In this document: positions 20,704 to 31,100 of the stretch, piece by piece | Layout: each line of letters opens with the position of its first letter | Position numbering within the stretch: position 1 is the first letter of the stretch | Source of the DNA: Didymella arachidicola | Taxonomy: Eukaryota > Ascomycota > Dothideomycetes > Pleosporales > Didymellaceae | NCBI GenBank assembly: GCA_016630955.3 | Contig: CM049989.1 | Coordinates: 1,426,001-1,490,000 of the forward strand | DNA: 64,000 bases | Reading direction: 5' to 3' | Notes under the pieces: model-generated | Databases searched by the model: none | What the model was told of the DNA's origin: nothing | Seen by the model: the letters and a program-made list of their open reading frames with translations, nothing else | Program-made: the position numbers and the translations under genes

Positions 20704-22218
20704 TTAGGCCTTCTCGAAGTGGCCAGCCTCAACATCCTTGGTAGCGACGATGGAATCAAAATCGACGGTGCCCTCGGCGGAGGTGCCGACCTTGGAATTG
20801 GTGTAGCCATCGAGCTCGCGGCGCTTGCAGACGTTAAGGTAGATGGGATAAGCCCAGGCGACCATGAAGAAAGCAAGGGGGACGACCATGGCACGCTGGG
20901 TGCCGACGCGGTCGGCAACGTTTCCCAAAATGACTGGAACTACAGCGCCTCCAGAAACTGAGGCAACGAGGAAGGATGCACCACGCTTGGTATGGCGACC
21001 GAGACCACGGAGGGTGGTGGCGAAGATGAGAGGGAATATGCACGACTCAAAGAAAAGGACGACCATGAGAAGAGCAAGACCACCCCAGTTGGGAGTGGTG
21101 GCGCTACCGGTGTTGACACCGATGGCGGCAGCGAGGAAGACCATGATGGCAGTCTGGTAGACGAGCAAGACAATGCGAGGCTTCAATCCGAAGTACATGA
21201 ATCCAGCAGCACTAAAACGACCGACGGCAAATAGAGCCTGGGCGATGGCGTAGTAGTTGGCGCCCTGGTGGTGAGCATCGGTGGTGTTGAGGTTGGGGTG
21301 AGCCTGGGTGAAGAAGTTGATGAAGAAGGAGGCAATGCCGACTTGAGCACCAACGTAGCTGAACTGAGCAGCGACACCGAAGAAGAGAGTGTGCTGCTTG
21401 CGGAGGGGCTTGTCAACGTATCCGGTGGCGGCGGTCATCATCTCAGCCTGGTCGGCCATATCGGAATCGGTGATCTCGGGGATGGGAGCGAAGTAGAAGA
21501 CGACAGCGAGGATGCCAACGAAGATGGCGATACCGAGGTAGACCCACTGGACGCTTGAAAGAGACTTGCCGTCTTCGCCGACATTCTTGAATATGACAAA
21601 AGAGGCAAGAACGGGGGCAACAACAGAGCCGACAGCCTGGAAAGACTGGGACAGCTCAAGACGGAACTCAGCCCATTTAGGAGGACCGCAGACAGCGATG
21701 TAGGGGTTGGCGGAGGTCTCCAGGGTCGAGAGACCCGAGCCGACGATGAACATGGAGCCGCAGAAGCCACCGAAGCTTCGCTTGACAGCGGAAGGCCAGA
21801 ACATGAGGGCACCGACGCAGTAGATGCCGAGACCGAGCATGAAGGTGTAGCGATATCCGAACTTGCGCAGGAACCAACCAGAGTAGGTGAGAGGACCAAT
21901 GAAGTAGGCACCGAAGTAGGCAGCCTGGAGACCAGACGACTCTCCCTGGGAGATGTTCAACGCAACCTGGAAGCGAGAATTGAGGACATCGAGAAGACCG
22001 TAGGCGAAACCCCAGAGGAAGAAGAGGAGTGTGACCATGGCGACGGGGATGATGGATTGACGGGTGGTCAATTGAGAAGCACCGGTGACGATGCGGTTGT
22101 CAACGCTCTTGCGGCGGACATCCTCGTTGACGACCTCGACCGTGGACGGACGACGAGCCTGCTGCTCGTGGACCTGCTCCAGAGTGGGCTCCTGGGAGCC
22201 GTTGAGTCCGAGAACCAT
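20704..22218 (-). CDS. FHS-family MFS sugar permease (L-fucose permease FucP-like)
   Basis: Single exon, 504 aa with about 12 hydrophobic segments. The helix 1 sequence VTLLFFLWGFAYGLLDVLNSRFQ is diagnostic for the fucose:H+ symporter (FHS) family, with the conserved 'FFLWGF..GL.D.LN'. 'GAYFIGPLTYSGWFLRKFGYRYTFMLGLGIY' and 'SGLSTLETSANPYIAV' complete the N-terminal half; in E. coli FucP the equivalent helix 1 Asp and helix 4 Glu take part in proton and sugar coupling, and both have counterparts here. Fungal homologues import hexoses, possibly fucose, galactose or glucose. Codon use is strongly biased (mostly C-ending), which leaves long open frames on other strands and suggests high expression. 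N- and C-terminal tails of about 50 and 40 residues are soluble. Confidence 0.88.
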   Translation of the reverse strand: MVLGLNGSQEPTLEQVHEQQARRPSTVEVVNEDVRRKSVDNRIVTGASQLTTRQSIIPVAMVTLLFFLWGFAYGLLDVLNSRFQVALNISQGESSGLQAAYFGAYFIGPLTYSGWFLRKFGYRYTFMLGLGIYCVGALMFWPSAVKRSFGGFCGSMFIVGSGLSTLETSANPYIAVCGPPKWAEFRLELSQSFQAVGSVVAPVLASFVIFKNVGEDGKSLSSVQWVYLGIAIFVGILAVVFYFAPIPEITDSDMADQAEMMTAATGYVDKPLRKQHTLFFGVAAQFSYVGAQVGIASFFINFFTQAHPNLNTTDAHHQGANYYAIAQALFAVGRFSAAGFMYFGLKPRIVLLVYQTAIMVFLAAAIGVNTGSATTPNWGGLALLMVVLFFESCIFPLIFATTLRGLGRHTKRGASFLVASVSGGAVVPVILGNVADRVGTQRAMVVPLAFFMVAWAYPIYLNVCKRRELDGYTNSKVGTSAEGTVDFDSIVATKDVEAGHFEKA

Positions 22219-22748
22219 GATTAGATTTGGCGGACGAAGAGATGGAATAGAAGTTGAGGATCAAATGTCCTGAAGAGGCAGATGCTCAGATGCTGATGAG
22301 ATGATCCTACAATGAGGGCATGCTCGACACAATATATCCTTCCCCGGCTCACACACGATAGGCATCGCGACATGGCTGGTGCCATCCAGACCCAACCTCA
22401 ACGAGCCACCGACCCTGGACTGGCGCTGGTTGAACGCCGCCGCGATGCAAGTCTGGAGGTAACTAAAGCCTTGCACTACTGCGTCGACCCGCACCACCAT
22501 ACCCCAGTATCCGCAAATTTTCTTGGGGGCAACAAGCTGGTTGGACGAGCCTCGGAGTAGTATCTCTTAGCACTCAAGTCCACTTCCGAAACTGCAGCCG
22601 ACATCGCGGCTAGCGAGTGGCGGCGACCAATCAGACCCATGGAACGCAAAGCTAAGGTTATGCATGCATCTGTCCGCAGGTTGCCCCACTCCCTGTTGTT
22701 GAGCCTCAAGGTGAACGGGACCAGTGAGATATGGGGCTCCACAACAAT

Positions 22749-22771
22749 CTCCATGGTGTCACCCCATGGAG
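22749..22771. repeat. short inverted repeat upstream of the FHS permease
   Basis: CTCCATGG and CCATGGAG separated by 7 bp, about 530 bp upstream of the permease ATG. It could be a dyad operator or chance. Confidence 0.35.
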
Positions 22772-24547
22772 TTGGCCAGCGAAGTGGACCCAGCGAATGG
22801 AGCAGGTCTTGCGTGGAGCGCGGGGACTCCGCATTCTTTGGGCAGATCGTGGGTCAAAACTCCACTGCGTTGCTTCCCCTCTTGCGGAGATCTGCATGAT
22901 CTCAGTAGATGTGCACATTGACCTGACGTTCACGATGGCAAGCGTCCAAGATTAAGGTAAGCAACCGAAGGCGAGGCTTGACGATGGGCATTGGTTGGCA
23001 AGCGAACGTCGACTTCCTCAAGGAGTCTAGAGGTATTCATTGCGCTAAATCTCCGCCGGTAGTTAGGTCTAGCGTAGGACATACGCACTCTTGGCCTGTG
23101 GTTAGTGCTGGGGATGCGGTGCTCTGGTCAGACGACGACATGGGTCGTGGAGACCTGCAGTTCATGTTGGGCAATTGTCGCCGCTCAAGCCTGGGTCTGA
23201 TTCGACAGCGGTTCCAAACTGGCTTGCGATAACTTGAGCGATTAAGCCCAGCTGCACTTGTGGCTTCCCCAACCATGACGACGTGAAGTCTGACAGCAAG
23301 GGATGTGGCAGAAGGTGCGCGGTAGTGATACACGTTCATTGCCGTGAGGTAGGGGCACGCGCTTGGACGCTTGAGAGCTCTCTGCTATCCGCAGAGCGCG
23401 CGCATACCAACGGCTGCTCGTCCGTAGCTCGCAAACATGCACATTACATCTCTTCTACAAATCCCACAGGAATGGGATGCTTGCCACCTCGAGAGGTGCC
23501 ACTTCCCCAGTGCATCTACCCCATGGCATCAGCTACCCCTCCGCGGAACCCAAAGAATGCACCTCGTTCGTGAGCTCAGGCTTGAGCATGAGGCATCTCA
23601 ACGAAAGCTTCTAGCAGGCTTCTAGCGGGTTTCTCTGCATGAGATATGCATCATTCGTGCGTATGCGTTGTGACGATTGGTGGTGGGTGCAGCCAACGAG
23701 GCTAACGGAGGGTTTGTCGGTGGCGCTAGAGGCTGCCTGTGCATGCAGTCAAGCGTTGACTTGGCAAGCGCAATAGCTCACGTGTTAAGGCGTTTAGGAC
23801 GGGATCTAGAGCCTCTGGAAGGCTTACCGCGCAGCTGGTTGCTGGTGACGATGGTGGGTCGTTGAACACAATGGGAGTCGAAGGTTAAGAATTTGATGTC
23901 TTGGCCACGGACCACACCCAGCACTGGGAAAGAGCGCTCCTCAACACAAAGATATCGTGTGCATTCGATACAGTCCGCCTGACGAGGCGCTCAGCTTGTC
24001 TCCACCACCCTATTGAATCCTTCACCCTTACACAAATTGTACTTTTGTGCTCTCTTAAGGCTGTCCAGATGTCTACAGGATGCTCAACGAAGCTGCCACT
24101 CCGGAGACGGCGGTGGATCAACATAGGCCAATACCGACAGTTAGGTATCTAGTCCAGTAGTGGCATTCAGTCCACTCGAATGCTGCATTGATCGGATCGT
24201 CACTTCGATGTGCACATCTGGCAACACGAGTATCACAACGCCCTCACTATCACCGCTCTGTTTCGATTGATCAGTGGACGTTCCTGTGGTGCATCGCCAA
24301 CCTGACCACTCCCACAGCCTCAACACCCGCGCAGCTCCAGCACCCATAGCGCCCCCCCTTTATCTAGAATCCAACAACGCCGCCCGTATAACCACCGCAC
24401 CTCTAATCTCCCACTTCCCAACCCACACACCTTCGCCGTATCACCGGATCACAAACCCCCACATCAAGTACTCTAGCAGATCCCACAGCGATACATCGCA
24501 GACTGGGAGCGGTCAAGCGAATGCTTTCTGCGGATGAGCAGGCGGAT

Positions 24548-24571
24548 GGGTAGGTGGGAGGGTAGGTTGGG
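24548..24571 (+). other. potential G-quadruplex motif
   Basis: Four GGG runs at 24548, 24556, 24560 and 24569 with loops of 5, 1 and 6 bases, inside a longer G-rich stretch to about 24620 on the plus strand, 3' of the monooxygenase gene. Confidence 0.5.
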
Positions 24572-24927
24572 TTTGTTTGATGGGTGGAGATGGGGAGGTG
24601 TGTGGATGGGATGGTAGGTGTGCTGCCTGCTTAACCTGTTTTATCGTTGCGATTCTTACGGAATGTAGATTGACGCTTTGACATGTTCACACTATCTACA
24701 CTCATATGAGAGTGCTCTTACTTTCCACAGCCACTGATGTGACATGGCTCTACGTCTATTATCTTGCCATCCGTCTCCACCCTCAAACTGCTTTCCCGCG
24801 TCCATGCAGTGAGATACAGAGCAGCAGCATCCAACCCAGCGGTGCCGCTATCCGCCGAGACGCTCATAACAATAAATGTGTAGCCAGCAAGAATCTCTCA
24901 ATGCCTGCCATGAACCACGCACTACGC

Positions 24928-26857
24928 CTACCCACCCCTAACCTCAAACCTCTCATCCAGCGTAAACCCCCCCAGCACATCCACCAACCTCCCATCAAAC
25001 TCCGGCTGGACATCCCTCCCCCCCTCATCTAAACACCCCAGATAAAACGTACCATCCCTGCCATCAAACTCCCTCACCTCGAACCCATTCCCCAAAAAAG
25101 AAAACATGTTGTCGTTCCAGTACACAATCTCATAATCCTCATACCGCGGCCTCTCCATTATCTGCAAGAAATGCAAACGACTCCCGGGCCAAATAGCAGC
25201 TTGCCCGTCTGTCCGGCCCTGCTTGAACCAGCTCCTGCACGGCGACGTCCACGCGGTGCGTTTTAGGAACAGATCAGCGTGCTGGCGGAACTGCGTCGCG
25301 GCTGCGAGCCTGGGGGTAAGGGCCTTGATGTCTTCGCGCTGGCACTTTGAAATGGCGGCGAAGATGTAGCGGGTCCAGGCTTCAATGAGCGGCATGAAGG
25401 AGCCGTGGCCCAGGGGTCCGTAGGGCCCGCAGAAGGAGAATGTGTTGGGGAACGAGGGGATGCCGATGCTGAGGTACGATGTCACGCCTTTCTCGCTGCC
25501 CCAGAGGGAGCGCAGGTCTGTGCCGTGCGCGATGAAGGGGAAGCGCGGGAGCCATGAGGTGTCGAAGCCGGTTGCGCATATGATTACGTCGACGGTGTGG
25601 GGCTGGCCCTGGTGGTCGATGAAGCCAGTTTCGGTGATGCGGCTGATGGGGTCGGTGAAGGTGGTTGTATTGGGGCTGACGAGGGCTTCGAGGTAGCCTG
25701 GTGCTGGGGTGGGGCGGCGACAGCCTGGGTTGAAGTTTTTGGGGATCATCTTGTCGATGAGGTGCGGGTTGTTGTTGAGTTTGGTGCGCATTTCTGTGTC
25801 GGCGTATTCGCGGGCGATGCGTGCTGCTTCGGAGCCTTTCATTATGAATTTGAAGCGCTGGTTCAGCTCGTTTTCGATTTGTTTGCGGTATTCGAGGTAT
25901 TTTTTGGGATTGTCTTGGAGGAACTTGAGTTGTTCTTCGCTATCTGTTGAGTATCAGCAAGGGCCCCGAAGCCAAGTTGAGTGACTTACATCGAAAGTTT
26001 GCGCCATTCCTGCCTGCCCACGTCTGCGCGAAGCCTGCTGTTATCCAGATCGGCGAGCGCACCCAGTGGTATAGGTGATCGACTTTTCGCTGTATGGAAG
26101 CAACGATCTGAACGCCTGAGCTGCCCGCTCCAATGACAGCTACCCGTTTGTTGGTGAGGTCGTAGCCCTCTTCATAGTGTGCGGAGTGCATGAGTTTGCC
26201 TTTGAAGCTGTGCAAACCGGGGATGTCTGGCCATTTCCAACTGTTGAGAACGCCACCTGCATTGATGAAGAATTGCGCACTGTCTTCGAAGACCTCATCG
26301 GTGACCAGGTTGCGAACCTTGAGTCGCCACAGCCCAGCCTCATCGTCCCACTCGACATGTTCGATTTGATGGCGTAATTTGATGTACTTTTGGATGAAGT
26401 CATTCTCGCGTTCAATTGACTTCAGGTACTCCCAGATCTCAGGTGCATATGAGTAGAAGTGCGACCACAGCTTGATCTTCCACGAGAATTGATAGTTTAC
26501 GGAGGGTATGTCGCAGGCGCAGCCAGGATATCGGTTTTCCAGCCAGGTACCGCCGATGTCATGGTTCTTCTCGTAGCATACCATCTCCAGCTCGTCCATG
26601 TCCTCTTCGGCCTTTTTGAAGAAGTTCAGCGATGAGGCGCCTGCAGGCATCAGCTCTGTTAGGCATGATACGCTAGAGTGCTTACCTGCGCCCATCAAGA
26701 TGACTTTGACCTTTCTCTTCGTACCCATGGGCTGCTCTTTGATCTTGTAACCATATTCGTCTGTCTCTGGAGCGAGCTGATCGCGAATTCTGATGTTCTC
26801 ATCTGCCTCGTTGCCCTGTGTCGCGTACAAAGACTTGGGGTCTGAGTGCATGACCAT
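24928..26857 (-). CDS. Flavin-dependent monooxygenase, Baeyer-Villiger type
   Basis: Model: exons 26857-26686, 26640-25990 and 25943-24928 with introns of 45 and 46 nt; phases agree, giving 612 aa. FAD-binding VILMGAGASSLNFF lies near residue 55 and is created by the first splice. GGTWLENRYPGCACDIPSVNYQFSW (about 87-111) is the class B signature around the flavin. NADP-binding VIGAGSSGVQIV is at about 225. The BVMO fingerprint FxGxxxHxxxW is present as FKGKLMHSAHY, with Tyr instead of Trp. 'ICATGFDTSWLPRFPF' is the C-terminal ATG motif. Closest in style to fungal StcW-like monooxygenases that insert oxygen into ketones or act in secondary metabolism. No other pathway enzyme lies next to it. 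The substrate is unknown. Confidence 0.88.
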
Positions 26858-27951
26858 GCTGGAAGTCTAGGGGGTGAGTATCGTCACTGCCACGAACATA
26901 AGAAGCTGTGGGGTGCGATGAAAAAGCAAAAACTGGAGAAATGACTGTATCATCGTGGAGAAGCAGCATCCGTAATGCATGTTTAATTGAGCTAGCTGTC
27001 GACCTCGGGCTGAGAGGTGGAGATGTGCAGGTAGAGCTCATTACCCGCAGACAAGGAGCGGGGTAGGTCTTCGATACTCGACTACGTACATACCAATCTC
27101 TCATTGAGCTTCAATGGAGCGGCGAATGATTTGGAGATGCGGAAGCCTGTTTGATGGGCATGGAGTGGTTACTGACGCTGCACTAGGGCTGTGTAGACGT
27201 GTGGGTATTTGCGTCATCACAAGGGCTCTGCCGGAAGGATCAAACGCCGATGGCAGCAGAGACGGCTGTTTGGTTCAAGGGCTTGGCTGCGATGAAGCTC
27301 TGCTGTGACAGAGGATGGAACTGTTTGGCAGATCAGACGGCAGACAGACAGGCGACAGACAGCGAGGCCGTGCGCTTCAGGGTCCTGTGCGTGCCTGGCC
27401 GAATGGCGGGGCGATGGTTGAGATGAGCATGGAGCTGAGCAGTGGCCGCAAGCAGCAAGTGCACAGCCGACAGCGTGTCGCAGGCAGGCAGACAGACAGG
27501 CAGAGCGGCTGAGGGGCCATGCAACGTCAGCGCAGGAATTTGCGCAGTCGGCAGTGCGCTGGGAGTTGCGAATGCGCGGCTTGGTGTTCGAGGCAACGCG
27601 CCCCCATGCGGGCGGGCGGTAGGGCTCTGCGCTTCCCGTATAAGCTGCCAAGCTCCGTCTGGGAACCTGCAACTTTGGACTGCTCGTCGTTGACGTTGAC
27701 GCCCACGCATCCACGCAGCGACCTGCCGCCCTCTTGAGCATCCCCCGAGCGTCGCCAGCACCATCGCGTGACTAAGCAGCCTCCGCGTCCTCGCCCGCCG
27801 CCCGTCTGCGCCCACGGCCCGTCCCCGCGCTCAGACAGACGCCGCCGGAGAGCCTCGCTTGAGACGCCCGCGACGACGACGCCTACGCACAGGCTGCAAG
27901 TTCCCCCAGGGCTCATTGTGTGCGGCCGAGACACCCGACGCCGGCGCACCG

Positions 27952-27978
27952 CAGCAGTCGCAGCAGTCGCAGCAGTCG
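27952..27978 (+). repeat. 9-bp tandem repeat in the Rho GEF leader
   Basis: Three perfect copies of CAGCAGTCG, about 210 bp before the Rho GEF ATG. Confidence 0.85.
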
Positions 27979-28142
27979 CATCGACGAGCGCTGGTCGCAT
28001 TGCCCCCGTGGACGGGCAGACGCAGCGCGCGCGCTCGCTCAGCTCAGCTCAGCGGCCCCGGCCATGCTGCATCTGCACATGCAACACCCGCCCGCAGCCT
28101 CGTGAATGACGACCGCAACCCGACGCCCAACACGCGCCCCGG

Positions 28143-28182
28143 CGAGCACGAGCTCGAGCACGAGCACGAGCACGAGCACGAG
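28143..28182 (+). repeat. CGAGCA hexanucleotide repeat next to the Rho GEF start
   Basis: About six CGAGCA units, one interrupted by CT, ending 5 bp before the ATG at 28188. Variation in number would change the leader, not the protein. Confidence 0.85.
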
Positions 28183-28187
28183 CCGCC

Positions 28188-31100
28188 ATGTCGTACTATC
28201 AGGGCAACGGCCAGAACTACTACAACCCCAGCATACCGCACTCGGCGCAGGGCGCACAGCAGCAGCCCTACGCCGATCCCTATGAGCGCGATAACGGCGA
28301 GCACACCAACGGCGGCGCTGCTGCTGCTGCTGCTGCTGCTGGCGGCTACGGGTACGCCAGCCCGGTGCGACGCAGCAGCTTCGCGAGCCGCAACGACGAG
28401 CTGTTCATGGGCAACAGCGCCGCGTCGCCTGCCATGAGCCAAGGCCAGGGTCAGGGCCACGGCCAGGGCCCCATGTCCCCCACCGTGGGCAGCTACGGGA
28501 GCAACTACGGCTACCAGTCACCGCAGCAGCCGCAGCAGCAGTACAACCCCCAGGCCTACAATGCCGCCGCCGCCGTCGCGCTGCCCAACCCCCAGCACTA
28601 CGGCGGCGTCAACAGGACATTTGCGGCCCCCGCCTCGTCGCATCAGCCCTACGTCCCCGCCGCCTACGCCGACAACGACCTCGCGCGCCACAGCTCCACC
28701 AGCCACAGCCACCCCTACGGCTTCTCGCCCACCTCGCCCACCGCCGCGTACCCCTCGCCCGCGGCTTACCAGAACGCTTCGCAGTTTGGCCGGACCGCCT
28801 CCCTCCAGGGCAGGTCAGCTTACTCCCCTCCAGCCCCACCGCCACTGCCTGTGCCTCCGGGCAGCGCCACATCAGCCTCAGAAGACTGGGGCGCTTATCC
28901 AGCACGCACAACGTCCAACGCACAATACTACCAGTCCTCCCACGCGCCCCTCCCGTCACCGCCGACGTACGACACCAACTACACCGCCCAGGACCGAGTC
29001 GGCAGATACAACTCGACCTCGAGCCTCCACTCCAATCCTCTGCCGCCGACACCAGAGGTCCCGCCTCATGCGTCGCCTCAGCGAACCAACACCGTGTCGT
29101 CACGCCCTCTCCCCGACCCGCCCACCGAGTCTGACAGCGATGAATACTTCTCTCCCCACAACGACCCTTCGTACAATCAGGACCAGCTGTTTGACGACGT
29201 CTTGAACATGACCTCTGGCAACAGCCCCAGGATACAGGTGCAGCAACCAAACGGCGGCGAGTACTACGACGAGATGGGCAGACGAGCCTCCGGTAGGAAC
29301 GGCGAGCGTACCAACGGGGACCGTCTGGCGCCCTACCCCGTCCGCGAGGTATACACCAGCGACGAGAGCGACGTGGAAGCAGCTGCTGGTCTGGCTGCGC
29401 TCAGGATGGCAGAGGAGCAGGAGGAAGCGGATGAGGCGCGCCGGCGCAGTGGAGGAGCTGGACTCTTCAGCAGTTACGCGACCATGCCGTCTCCACCCCT
29501 TCCCCAGGAATCGAGCCGGCACACCGAGAAAAGTGCCAGCGATAGCGACTATGCCCCAGTAGATCTGGGCCTCTACGGCGGCAATTTTGCACCTTCGTTT
29601 ACGTATGGAGGGGACCCGAGCCAACTGGCGACGGGAAGCAGCCATCCGGTCTCTTCGTCAGGGTCACAGCGGCGATCCGAGCCCGCGAGCGACGACTATG
29701 ACCCCATTCATCCGTTCCCATCCTTCTCGACCAATGCGCGGGTTGACACCTTTGGCACAGGAGGGCTGGAAGAGCCTAGCGCACGCCGCCGGAGCTATGA
29801 TGAGGGAGACGAGGTCACTCTGATGGACTCTGCATCTGGCATGTCTGGCACGACACTGCTACCCTCATCTGCGATGCCTGGCGAGCCACCTGACATGTTC
29901 TACCACCCCGGCATGACCAACAGGCCCCTACCACCTCCGCCAACAAGCTCCCACAGCGCTCGCCAACGGATGAACCACGCGAGCACCAGCTCGCAGGGAT
30001 CTGGTACCTACGAGTATTGGCGCAACTCGCCAGCCTCGCACAACTCATACCCCGTCGACCCTAATTCTCGGCCCATGATCTCGCCAACTGGCACACAAGT
30101 CCCCCGTTCCACTTCCTTGCTCCAGCATAGTCAGCCCCCTCGCGAGGTTCCTCTCCCGCGGTCCAAGACAGATGCCGAACAGCATAGGCTACGACAGTCC
30201 AACCGCAACACCTTCTATGGCGGAGCTGCAGACAGCGATGGCAACACCCTGACTCCTTCTAGCGCTGACGCAGTTGCAATCGACTTACCTACGCTACCGA
30301 CTGGGCGCCGTTTCAATCCTGCCAAGCTGTCTACCAACGACTTCAGGAAGTGCACTGAGCCCTGGGCTCTTAGCTCAATAATTTCATGGTTGAAGTTCAT
30401 GACCGAAGGAGAGAATGATCTTAAGGAAGGTCCAATCCAGGAAGGCCTCGTGGCTCTCTTCACCCACAAAGTGCCTACGATGAACACAGCCGATGCAGAA
30501 ACCTTGAGCAGTCGGGTCGTGCAAGATATGTACAAGGCAGGTACGCTGGTACATGACGAAGAATGGCTCAAATTCGCTTCGATCAGCATGACTGGAGTCA
30601 TCTTCCAGCTCACCGGGGCCGGCTGCTACGCGCCAATGCTGCATACACACGCAAGCCCTGGACGCTGCTACTCACACCACTGCCAGAGGACGCTTAAGAA
30701 GATCGATCTCCATTCGCCCGCCGCCGCTGCCCGAAAGGAAGACTGGGCGACTTTCCACAAGTTGACGAAGGAGGAAGTCCTCAGCGCGGACAAAAAGGAA
30801 GTTGAGCGCCAGAACAACCTGCACGAGATTGTCCAAGGAGAGGATCAGTACATGGATCGACTGGATGTGTTGCGACGACTGTACCGAGACAAACTCATGT
30901 CTGCACAACCTCCTGTGATCCCACCCAAGAAGCTCAACAGATTCATCAACGACGTGTTCAGCAAAGCAGATGCTGTGAAGAAGGCGAATGAGGATCACTT
31001 GCTCCCGCAAATCAAGTACAGGCAGCAGGAGCAGGGTCCTTGGATCATTGGCTTCAGTGACATCTTCCGGGAATGGATCAGGAAGGCTAAGCAGGCGTAC

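Larger units (their letters stand above)
22219..24927. other. long intergenic region
   Basis: About 2.7 kb with no supported gene. It includes the FHS permease promoter, an inverted repeat at 22749-22771, a C-rich stretch at about 24330-24450 and a G-rich run at 24548-24620. Confidence 0.55.
26858..28187. promoter_or_regulatory. divergent region between monooxygenase and Rho GEF genes
   Basis: 1.3 kb between the two starts. The right 700 bp is very GC-rich and carries simple repeats (27338-27363 GACAGACAG-type, 27952-27978, 28143-28182) and several upstream ATGs. It is most simply the long 5' leader and promoter of the Rho GEF gene. Overlapping frames on both strands here (up to about 192 codons) look like composition artefacts. 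Confidence 0.55.

Noticed and set aside
21438..21911. 157-codon frame in another phase of the FHS permease gene, rich in Ser and Leu
   Set aside because: It is a by-product of the strongly biased codons of the permease; no family features.
27527..28000. Long overlapping frames on both strands before the Rho GEF start
   Set aside because: GC-rich, repeat-bearing leader; frames in all phases with low-complexity Arg/Ala/Pro content.
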